From: Bacteroidota bacterium
Lineage (GTDB): Bacteria; Bacteroidota; Bacteroidia; Bacteroidales; UBA1556
NCBI GenBank assembly: GCA_003648395.1
Contig: QMPB01000332.1
Location: forward strand, 1-5,767
Direction: 5' to 3'
DNA length: 5,767 nucleotides
A program made the translations under genes and the position numbers. Positions 1 through 5,058 of the stretch are shown here, piece after piece. Under the pieces are notes generated by a model, which was not told the origin of the DNA, did not search any database, and was given only the letters and a program-made list of their open reading frames with translations. The first letter of the stretch is position 1; every line of letters begins with the position of its first letter.

Positions 1-96
1 AAAGTGATTGATATTTCTGAATTTGCAACAGGTGTATATATGGTGCAGATTACTGGTGAACAAGCAAGTGTTATAAAACGCTTGATTAAAGAGTAA
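1..96 (+). CDS. C-terminal end of a T9SS-secreted protein (type A sorting domain), 5'-truncated
   Basis: Only the last 31 codons are present; reading frame 1 opens at the window edge and ends in tandem TAA stops (94-96 and 97-99). The visible residues, with an IDIS..ATGVYMVQI core and a basic KRLIKE tail, match the type A C-terminal sorting domain used by the Bacteroidota type IX secretion system. That domain normally ends with a GxYxVxI strand followed by a K/R-rich segment, and is removed or modified during export to the cell surface or medium. The function of the missing N-terminal part is unknown. A strong terminator 22 bp downstream separates this gene from the rest of the window, so it is probably unrelated to the cytochrome genes. 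Confidence 0.88.
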   Translation, partial: KVIDISEFATGVYMVQITGEQASVIKRLIKE

Positions 97-117
97 TAAC
101 TCTATCACTTAATATAT

Positions 118-151
118 AAAATCCCCTTCGCTTAGCGAAGGGGATTTTTTT
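118..151 (+). terminator. Rho-independent terminator after the T9SS protein gene
   Basis: A GC-rich inverted repeat (ATCCCCTTCGCT at 121-132 pairing with AGCGAAGGGGAT at 134-145, in practice closed by a short CTTAG-type loop) is preceded by A residues and followed by a run of seven T (145-151). This is a textbook intrinsic terminator and may work in both directions because of the flanking A and T tracts. Confidence 0.92.
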
Positions 152-272
152 ATTATATACTATTGTAACATTTCTATATTTTTCACGTCTATTTAACTAG
201 TATTATTAAATTTTCAATAATATTAACATTTGAGGAATAGCTCTTCCAATGCTAACCATTATATTTTTTACA

Positions 273-683
273 ATGAAAAATCTATTATTTATAATCTTAA
301 TAATTCTATCTTTTACTTTTCAAGCCTGTAAAGATGCTTCTGCAAATACGGGAACAACAGATGAGATTGAGTTAATCTCTCCACAACAAGTTTATGATGC
401 TGTTCATAGTAATGAAACTATACAGTTAGTTGATGTTAGAACCAAGGAAGAGTTTATAGAAAGTCATTTAACGGGTGCTCAAAATATTTGCGTAACCGAT
501 GAAGATTTTAATGAAAAAATTAAGAATTTAGATAAGAATAAACCTGTATATGTGTATTGTAAAGTGGGTGGTCGATCTGCTGATGCTGCAAAAAAATTAA
601 AAAAAATGGGTTTTACTAAAATTTATGATATGGATGGTGGAATATTGTTATGGGAAGAAAAAAAATTGGCAACAGAAAAGTAG
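273..683 (+). CDS. Rhodanese-like domain lipoprotein
   Basis: The 136-residue protein begins with a lipoprotein signal peptide (MKN, hydrophobic stretch, FQAC with Cys19 as the likely lipidated residue), so it should be anchored in the periplasm or outer membrane. The rest is one rhodanese domain: LVDVRTKEEF near residues 52-61, a degenerate GHIPGAxNI equivalent (SHLTGAQNI), the active-site loop C96-K-V-G-G-R101-S and the closing GGILLW segment. The CxxxxR loop keeps the catalytic Cys and Arg, so sulfane-sulfur transfer or binding is plausible; the physiological donor and acceptor are unknown. An in-frame ATG at 249 would add eight residues (MLTIIFFT) and has a GAGGAA 11 bp upstream. I prefer 273 because it gives a normal signal peptide with Lys at position 2. 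Terminators on both sides make it a single-gene unit. A role in sulfur metabolism alongside the downstream cytochromes is only inferred. Confidence 0.9.
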   Translation: MKNLLFIILIILSFTFQACKDASANTGTTDEIELISPQQVYDAVHSNETIQLVDVRTKEEFIESHLTGAQNICVTDEDFNEKIKNLDKNKPVYVYCKVGGRSADAAKKLKKMGFTKIYDMDGGILLWEEKKLATEK

Positions 684-709
684 CTATATAAATAATAATT
701 TGATTGTAT

Positions 710-747
710 AAACCGCAACTGCAATAATAGTAGTTGCGGTTTTTTTT
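710..747 (+). terminator. Rho-independent terminator after the rhodanese gene
   Basis: AACCGCAACT (711-720) pairs perfectly with AGTTGCGGTT (732-741) around an 11-nt loop, followed by a run of eight T (740-747). It lies 27 bp past the rhodanese stop and isolates that gene from the cytochrome gene downstream. Confidence 0.92.
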
Positions 748-796
748 GATTAAATTTTATCAATTAACTAAAGGAATATTTTAAATCTATTTATTA

Positions 797-812
797 GATG
801 ATATTTATCATA
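797..812. promoter_or_regulatory. Distal CRP/FNR-like palindrome upstream of the hexaheme cytochrome gene
   Basis: GATGAT-N4-ATCATA, with exact 6-bp arms ATGATA (798-803) and TATCAT (806-811). The core TGAT-N4-ATCA has the geometry of FNR/DNR-type sites (TTGAT-N4-ATCAA). Its centre (804.5) is exactly 21 bp upstream of the centre of the next palindrome (825.5), the same arrangement as at 2223-2259. The cognate regulator is not in this window. Confidence 0.5.
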
Positions 813-817
813 TTCTA

Positions 818-833
818 TGTAACAATTGTCACA
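818..833. promoter_or_regulatory. Proximal CRP/FNR-like palindrome upstream of the hexaheme cytochrome gene
   Basis: TGTAAC-AATT-GTCACA; with flanking TA on both sides (816-835) it is a 20-bp palindrome broken only at one A/G position per arm. The right arm reads TGTGAC on the minus strand, a CRP-type half-site. It lies 58 bp before the start codon. Relative to a possible TATAAT at 852-857, it would sit near -41, a class II activator position. Relative to the TAACTTTG element it would lie between -33 and -7, where repression is more likely. Confidence 0.58.
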
Positions 834-857
834 TAACTTTGGTACTCTTCTTATAAT
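834..857 (+). promoter_or_regulatory. Candidate promoter of the hexaheme cytochrome gene
   Basis: TAACTTTG (834-841) matches the Bacteroidota -7 element TAnnTTTG exactly, but no well-placed -33 TTG is visible 17-23 bp upstream; that would suit an activator-dependent promoter. An alternative -10-like TATAAT lies at 852-857. Which of the two is used cannot be decided from the sequence. Confidence 0.42.
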
Positions 858-891
858 TAATGTGTTATAAGCCGTTAAAATCTATTTTATT

Positions 892-2070
892 ATGAAAAAA
901 ATTCAATTATTAGGTTTCTTGATGTTAATAACATCAAGTTTATTATTTATTCAGTGTACTCATGACCCTTATCAAGCTGTGGATGGAATAGATGGGGTTG
1001 ATGGGGCTAATGGTGCAGATGGAGCAGACGGAGCAGATGGTATTGAAGGAACTGCTTCATGTGTAAATTGTCACTCTAATAGCCATAGAGACTCTATAAC
1101 TGCAGCATATAACATATCATTACATAGTATTCAAACCATGATGTATACAGGTCAGACATTAGCAGAGTATACAAATAGAACTTATTGTGCCCAATGTCAT
1201 ACCAGCCAGGGATTTATAGAATTTCAAGAAACAGGAGCTATTCAAGATGCTGCTGTTATTCCAACACAAATTTCATGTACCACCTGTCATAGTGATCATG
1301 ATACATTTGATTTTATAACTGATGGACCAGATTACGCGTTGAGAAATATTGAGGCTTTACACTTAATTGTTGATGAGACCTATACTATAGATTATGGAAA
1401 TACTAGTAATTCTTGTATTCAGTGTCATCAACCAAGAACAGCTACACCTACAGATGATGGAAATGGGGCATTTACTGTAACTAGTTCGCATTGGGGGCCT
1501 CATCACGGGCCACAATCGACAATGTTAGAGGGTATACAGGGAGCATTAATTTCTGGCTCTGTGAGTTATCCAGGAATAGCATCTTCTACTCATAGAACTA
1601 GTTCCTCTTGTGTTAACTGTCATATGGAAGCTACTACTAATGGATTAGATGGAAGTCATAGTATGTGGCCAACAGATAATGCATGTATTACATGTCACAC
1701 TGGAGGTGTTCCTAGTGAAGTTTCAGGATTAGCATCAGATATGGATATGTTAGCAGTTTCATTAGAAAACGTAATTGGATGGGAATATGAATTTGAAGTT
1801 GATGGTAATGGTGATTTAGTATTAGATGCAAATGGAGACCCCATTATAGTACTTGATGGTAATGGAGATCCTGTTACTCTTGAAGTGCATGGAATAATTC
1901 ACGATGGTCACCCTAATAATGGTTCATTTGGTGAAGGTGCAACTTTTACTATTCTAGAAGCACAAGCTGCCTGGAATTATTTATTTGTAATGGAAGATAA
2001 AAGTGAAGGTGTTCATAATCCAGCCTATGCTAAAGCTCTTATTCAAAACTCTATAGAGGCTTTAGATTAA
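892..2070 (+). CDS. Hexaheme c-type cytochrome lipoprotein with collagen-like linker
   Basis: A 392-residue electron-transfer protein. The signal peptide ends in a lipobox-like FIQC (Cys22), so it should be lipid-anchored outside the cytoplasm. A Gly-x-Asp repeat (residues 31-53) forms a spacer to the heme domain. Six CXXCH heme c motifs follow at residues 57-61 (CVNCH), 99-103 (CAQCH), 129-133 (CTTCH), 175-179 (CIQCH), 240-244 (CVNCH) and 265-269 (CITCH). Many other histidines, such as SSHWGPHHGPQ (198-208), H333, H337, H340 and the GVHNPxYA segment near the C-terminus, could be distal ligands. Between the last heme and the C-terminal segment lies a D-x-N-G-D repeat (303-326). No catalytic site is recognised, so it more likely relays electrons than acts as a named reductase. 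The ATG at 892 has no Shine-Dalgarno sequence, as is usual in this phylum. It has its own promoter region and terminator. Confidence 0.93.
   Translation: MKKIQLLGFLMLITSSLLFIQCTHDPYQAVDGIDGVDGANGADGADGADGIEGTASCVNCHSNSHRDSITAAYNISLHSIQTMMYTGQTLAEYTNRTYCAQCHTSQGFIEFQETGAIQDAAVIPTQISCTTCHSDHDTFDFITDGPDYALRNIEALHLIVDETYTIDYGNTSNSCIQCHQPRTATPTDDGNGAFTVTSSHWGPHHGPQSTMLEGIQGALISGSVSYPGIASSTHRTSSSCVNCHMEATTNGLDGSHSMWPTDNACITCHTGGVPSEVSGLASDMDMLAVSLENVIGWEYEFEVDGNGDLVLDANGDPIIVLDGNGDPVTLEVHGIIHDGHPNNGSFGEGATFTILEAQAAWNYLFVMEDKSEGVHNPAYAKALIQNSIEALD
982..1050 (+). repeat. Collagen-like Gly-x-Asp repeat coding segment in the cytochrome
   Basis: Encodes residues 31-53 of the cytochrome: DG, then repeated ID-G, VD-G, AN-G, AD-G, AD-G, AD-G, IE-G triplets. 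The DNA is a 9-bp-like, low-complexity run of GGxGCAGAy units. It lies directly between the lipidated Cys and the first heme motif, so it probably acts as a flexible or extended spacer. Confidence 0.85.
1798..1884 (+). repeat. Three-fold D-x-N-G-D repeat coding segment in the cytochrome
   Basis: Encodes residues 303-331, where the unit [VL]-D-[GA]-N-G-D occurs at 303-308, 311-316 and 321-326, spaced by 8 and 10 residues. The acidic/Asn/Gly pattern resembles Ca2+-binding loops but lacks a full EF-hand. It sits after the last heme motif and looks like a small tandem expansion. Confidence 0.7.
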
Positions 2071-2103
2071 GGGATTTTAAATATATTTAATTGTTTGATT
2101 TTA

Positions 2104-2142
2104 AAAGGTCATAACTGCTATAATTGCAGGTATGGCCTTTTT
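2104..2142 (+). terminator. Rho-independent terminator after the hexaheme cytochrome gene
   Basis: A long hairpin: AAAGGTCATAACTGC (2104-2118) pairs with GCAGGTATGGCCTTT (2126-2140), with one G-U pair and one A-G mismatch around a 7-nt loop, and ends in five T (2138-2142). It lies 33 bp after the stop. Confidence 0.85.
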
Positions 2143-2222
2143 ATTATAAAAACTTTAAAGGAAAAGTGTCAAATAATATTTTTCAAAAAAAGATCACAGA
2201 ATTTGTTTTATAATTATGATAC

Positions 2223-2238
2223 TATGACAAAAATCATA
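2223..2238. promoter_or_regulatory. Distal CRP/FNR-like palindrome upstream of the EB_dh-type gene
   Basis: TATGAC-AAAA-ATCATA; the arms TATGA and TCATA are exact inverted repeats. In the same register as the copy at 797-812 the core reads TGAC-N4-ATCA. Its centre (2230.5) lies 21 bp from the centre of the next palindrome (2251.5), repeating the arrangement upstream of the hexaheme cytochrome. Confidence 0.5.
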
Positions 2239-2243
2239 TGCTA

Positions 2244-2259
2244 TGTAACTTTTGTTACA
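2244..2259. promoter_or_regulatory. Proximal CRP/FNR-like palindrome upstream of the EB_dh-type gene
   Basis: TGTAAC-TTTT-GTTACA is a perfect 6-4-6 inverted repeat. It matches the site at 818-833 in sequence, spacing and distance to the gene (54 bp to the ATG, against 58 bp). The half-site fits a shared T-R-T-R-A-Y pattern with the distal palindromes, so one CRP/FNR-family dimer type may bind all four. Confidence 0.6.
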
Positions 2260-2282
2260 GACTTTTGTATAGAATTTACAAA
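2260..2282 (+). promoter_or_regulatory. Candidate promoter of the EB_dh-type gene
   Basis: GACTTTTG (2260-2267) is a one-mismatch match to TAnnTTTG at exactly the same offset from the palindrome as TAACTTTG at 834-841. Other -10-like strings are TATAGA (2268-2273) and TACAAA (2277-2282). No clear -33 element is visible. Confidence 0.35.
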
Positions 2283-2313
2283 CCAATAAATTAAATATTT
2301 TAAAATTATTATT

Positions 2314-3561
2314 ATGAGAACAATCAAATTATTTTTTGCAACATTATTTATCACAACACTGTTGGTAAACTGTACGCATGATGATGCACCAGACACTGAT
2401 TGCGACTACGAACCAATTGAAGAAGGAGTAGGGTCAAGTCTTGATACATTATTAGTTAAAAGATTTACCACGGCACCTAATTTTGATGGGGATGTTGATG
2501 CAGTTTGGAGTGAGGCAAGACCTCTTTTAAACACAGCACATGTTACTCCTGCAGGTGATAGAATTATAACTTTAAATGGTTCAAGTAACGGTGATGTATC
2601 ATTAGAACCTTTAGATTTAATGGACCCTTATACTGGAGAAAGTATTAAATATTCTCTTAGAGGTGGTCATGATGGAGAATTCTTATATTTATTATTTGAA
2701 TGGGAAGATGATAACGATAGTAAAGACAGACAATCATGGTATTTTGATCCTGTAACAAGTAAATGGACACAAGAAAACAAATATGCAAACCATGATAATG
2801 ACAAATTTTATGAAGATAAATTTGGATTTATGTTTCCTATAGGAAATCCTGAAGGATTTGCAGGAGGAACTTGTACAGTTACTTGTCATAGTAATTTAGC
2901 AGACCCTCAACCAGGAGAAAAAGTTACGAGACACTACATGAAAAATGAAGGTGAACTAACTGATTTCTGGCATTGGAAAAGAGACAGACATGCATTGGCA
3001 GGAGCTTGTGATGATGGTTATGTTCAGTGGGAAGATGATGAAGGTATGGCTTCAGCAAACGGAAGAAAAAATGATGAAGGAATTTCACCTTATAGTACTA
3101 GTATGAAATTTACAGATGCAATAACTGATTTAAGCAGTCCTAAATATGTAATTCCAAGTAGGGAAAATTATTATTGGATTACACAAGCAGAAATTGACAA
3201 TGGAACTGCAGTAGCAGTTACAGGTGTTGCTGTTGATGGTGTATTGACCTTGGCAAATAATACACTTCTTGATCCTAACGGAGACCCTTCTTACGCACAA
3301 GGATTTGGAAATAAAAGAATGCCAAGTGTCATTATTAACCCAGGTGGACAAGGAAACGACCAAAGATCTGAAGTGCAAGTTAGAGCTAAACATATAGGTT
3401 CTGGATGGCAATTAGAAATTAGAAGAAAATTGAATACAGGAGATCCTACAGATGCTGAATTTGTATTTGGTACAGAAACACCTTTTGGATTAGTGATTTT
3501 TAACAACGCTGCTATTGGTCACGCGCAATCAAACTTCTTAACAATGAAAATTGAAGAATAA
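2314..3561 (+). CDS. Ethylbenzene-dehydrogenase-type heme-domain lipoprotein with CX3CH motif
   Basis: A 415-residue protein with a lipoprotein signal peptide (LLVNC, Cys20) followed by an acidic spacer. From about residue 50 it resembles the EB_dh heme-binding domain found in gamma subunits of type II DMSO-reductase-family enzymes (ethylbenzene, dimethylsulfide, selenate and chlorate enzymes): FDGDVDAVWSEA near 57-68, a GGHDGEFLYLLFEWED beta-strand pair at 117-132, DKFGFMF at 168-174 and DFWHWKRDR at 217-225. Residues 187-192 (C-T-V-T-C-H) form a CX3CH motif, one residue longer than the usual heme c CXXCH, so a covalent heme c in addition to heme b is possible. The b-type heme ligands cannot be assigned by eye. 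It probably carries electrons in the periplasm or on the outer membrane. The residues after the lipidated Cys (CTHD) equal those of the hexaheme cytochrome. It has its own promoter block and a hairpin after the stop. Confidence 0.82.
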   Translation: MRTIKLFFATLFITTLLVNCTHDDAPDTDCDYEPIEEGVGSSLDTLLVKRFTTAPNFDGDVDAVWSEARPLLNTAHVTPAGDRIITLNGSSNGDVSLEPLDLMDPYTGESIKYSLRGGHDGEFLYLLFEWEDDNDSKDRQSWYFDPVTSKWTQENKYANHDNDKFYEDKFGFMFPIGNPEGFAGGTCTVTCHSNLADPQPGEKVTRHYMKNEGELTDFWHWKRDRHALAGACDDGYVQWEDDEGMASANGRKNDEGISPYSTSMKFTDAITDLSSPKYVIPSRENYYWITQAEIDNGTAVAVTGVAVDGVLTLANNTLLDPNGDPSYAQGFGNKRMPSVIINPGGQGNDQRSEVQVRAKHIGSGWQLEIRRKLNTGDPTDAEFVFGTETPFGLVIFNNAAIGHAQSNFLTMKIEE

Positions 3562-3571
3562 TCTTATTCAA

Positions 3572-3602
3572 AAAAGTGCAGATTAATTTAATCTGCACTT
3601 TT
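3572..3602 (+). terminator. Perfect hairpin after the EB_dh-type gene, probable terminator
   Basis: AAAAGTGCAGATTAA (3572-3586) and TTAATCTGCACTTTT (3588-3602) are perfect inverted repeats; the real loop is probably AATTT. The T tract is only four long before an A, so termination may be incomplete and some transcription could read into the next gene 39 bp on. Confidence 0.75.
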
Positions 3603-3641
3603 AGAGTTTTTGTATAAGATTTTTAATTTAAAACATGTAAA

Positions 3642-4034
3642 ATGAAAAAATTAATTCGAATATTAATGATGGTTTTCTTGGCAATAGGGATGAACTCCTG
3701 TTACTATGATGCCTTCCCAGAAGATGATTATGTTCCTAATGACCCTGATGATGGTGGCAATATAGAACTTGTCTCTTATCAAAACGATATTGTTCCTCTT
3801 TGGGTACAATGTACGGGATGTCATAAAGAAGGAGGAGATGAGCCTAATATGGCAGACAATTCTTATAACAACCTATTAAATGGATATGTTATTCCAGAAA
3901 ATGCAGATGCAAGTATCTTATATAAATCTCTTATAAATGATGGTGTTGAACTAATGCCTCCTGGCGCAGGTTGGCCTTCATCTAAAATTGACTTGGTAAG
4001 AGATTGGATTAATCAAGGAGCTTTAAATAACTAA
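3642..4034 (+). CDS. Monoheme cytochrome c lipoprotein
   Basis: A 130-residue protein: lipoprotein signal peptide ending in GMNSC (Cys20), an acidic Asp/Pro-rich linker (residues 23-40), then a small cytochrome c domain. The heme motif is C57-T-G-C60-H61, preceded by YQNDIVPLWVQ, a lead-in typical of small Bacteroidota cytochrome c lipoproteins. M105 in the LMPPG segment is the likely distal iron ligand, and the chain closes with the helix IDLVRDWINQGA that often ends cytochrome c domains. It should be a single-electron carrier tethered to a membrane on its outer side. It is 17 bp ahead of the beta-barrel gene with no terminator between, so the two are probably co-transcribed. No strong promoter was recognised in the short gap after the upstream hairpin; expression could come from read-through or an unrecognised promoter. 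Confidence 0.9.
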   Translation: MKKLIRILMMVFLAIGMNSCYYDAFPEDDYVPNDPDDGGNIELVSYQNDIVPLWVQCTGCHKEGGDEPNMADNSYNNLLNGYVIPENADASILYKSLINDGVELMPPGAGWPSSKIDLVRDWINQGALNN

Positions 4035-4051
4035 TATTTAAGAAGATAGAT

Positions 4052-4918
4052 ATGAAAAATTATATAACAATACTTTTTATTTTTTTGATGCTCCCTTTTA
4101 TTGCGATTTCACAAAAAGATGGTGCAAATCAAGAGAATGATTCTATTCCAAAAAAAGTAAAAGAAAAATTAGAGCGCCCTGCTTTTGAAAGCACTTTAAT
4201 TATTGATAATGCTAGTAACGTTGTTCTTAGTAAAAAAGCAATGGAAGTACAGATGCAACACAGATTTGGTGTTTTTAATGACGATAAAAATGATATGGCA
4301 GGAATGTGGGGACTTTCTAATATAAGACTTGCCCTTGCTTACGGTATCCATGAAAGAGTTACTATTGGATTTGGTACAACTAAAGATGGTAGATATCAAG
4401 ATTTTAATTTAAAAGGAGCGATACTTAGACAAACTCGATCAGAGAAAATGCCTGTTAGTGTATCGTACTATGGTAATTTTACTATAAGTGCTCTTCCAAA
4501 AGAGAATTTTGAACATTTAGAGGATCGTTGGTCATTTTTTAATCAACTAATTGTGACAAGAAGATTTTCTCCTGAATTCTCAGCATCGGGTACTTTGAGT
4601 TTATCACACTTTAATGTAGTTGAGAATACTATGAGAAACGATATGGTAGCTTTTTCTTTGGGAGGACGATATAAAATTAGTCCAAATACTGCTATCATGA
4701 TAGATTATAGCCAACCTCTTACAGAGTTTATGAAAGATAACCCTCACCCAGGATTAAGTTTTGGTGTTGAATTTGGAACTTCAGCGCATGCTTTCCAATT
4801 ATTTGTTACTAATTATCATGGAATTGTACCACAAGACAATTATATGTTTAATAGTAATGATTTCTTTAACGGTGATTTCATGCTAGGGTTTAATATAACT
4901 AGACTTTATAATTTTTAG
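4052..4918 (+). CDS. DUF5777-like outer-membrane beta-barrel protein
   Basis: A 288-residue protein with a Sec signal peptide probably cut after AIS (residue 20), leaving Gln at +1, as is common in Bacteroidota. The mature chain shows alternating beta-strand patterns (MEVQMQHRFGVF, VTIGFGTT, VSVSYYGNFTIS, FSASGTLSLSHF, FSLGGRYKIS, AIMIDYSQPL, FMLGFNITRLYNF) and ends in Phe, as expected for an outer-membrane beta-signal. The overall pattern, including the FESTLIIDN start and the NPHPGLSFGVEFGTSAHAFQLFVTN segment, is what I recognise as the DUF5777 beta-barrel family, which has no defined function. It follows the monoheme cytochrome with a 17-bp gap, which suggests a joint role, perhaps docking or sheathing a cytochrome at the outer membrane (inference). 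With about 268 mature residues it is much smaller than MtrB-type porins. Confidence 0.85.
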   Translation: MKNYITILFIFLMLPFIAISQKDGANQENDSIPKKVKEKLERPAFESTLIIDNASNVVLSKKAMEVQMQHRFGVFNDDKNDMAGMWGLSNIRLALAYGIHERVTIGFGTTKDGRYQDFNLKGAILRQTRSEKMPVSVSYYGNFTISALPKENFEHLEDRWSFFNQLIVTRRFSPEFSASGTLSLSHFNVVENTMRNDMVAFSLGGRYKISPNTAIMIDYSQPLTEFMKDNPHPGLSFGVEFGTSAHAFQLFVTNYHGIVPQDNYMFNSNDFFNGDFMLGFNITRLYNF

Positions 4919-4979
4919 AGTACTGATTGATTTATTAATTGAAGGGGAGCTTACTAACAATTAACTTCCAACCAACCTT

Positions 4980-5022
4980 AAAGGATTAGATCACTCTTTA
5001 AAAAGAAAATCTAATCCTTTTT
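4980..5022 (+). terminator. Rho-independent terminator after the beta-barrel gene
   Basis: AAAGGATTAGAT (4980-4991) pairs perfectly with ATCTAATCCTTT (5009-5020) around a 17-nt loop, followed by a T run (5018-5022) and more T after one C. It lies only 37 bp before the next start codon, leaving little room for a separate promoter. Confidence 0.8.
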
Positions 5023-5058
5023 CTTTATCAAATTTTAAAAATAATTTTTTCTTAAAAC

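Noticed and set aside
164..179. TGTAAC half-site upstream of the rhodanese gene
   Set aside because: The expected partner half (GTTACA after 4 bp) is absent (CTATAT), and no second palindrome lies 21 bp away, so it is not counted as a third copy of the operator.
892..2070. Assignment of the hexaheme protein as NrfA nitrite reductase or tetrathionate reductase
   Set aside because: It has only CXXCH motifs in an order and spacing I cannot match to those enzymes, with no CXXCK active-site heme, so only a multiheme cytochrome call is supported.
2095..2289. A 64-codon + strand reading frame opening with TTG between the hexaheme and EB_dh-type genes
   Set aside because: It reads straight through the terminator hairpin and the palindromes of the promoter block, has a non-ATG start and no recognisable protein features; the region is better explained as non-coding control DNA.
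3130..3506. Two overlapping minus-strand open frames (3130-3411 and 3291-3506)
   Set aside because: Both lie inside the well-supported EB_dh-type gene, show no family features and arise from its codon composition.
4196..4399. A 67-codon minus-strand open frame
   Set aside because: It lies wholly within the beta-barrel gene, whose + strand product has a signal peptide, strand pattern and C-terminal Phe.
4927..4943. TTGAT-like sequence upstream of the Fe-S subunit gene, possible FNR box
   Set aside because: The second half reads TAATT rather than ATCAA, and it lies before the terminator rather than near a promoter.
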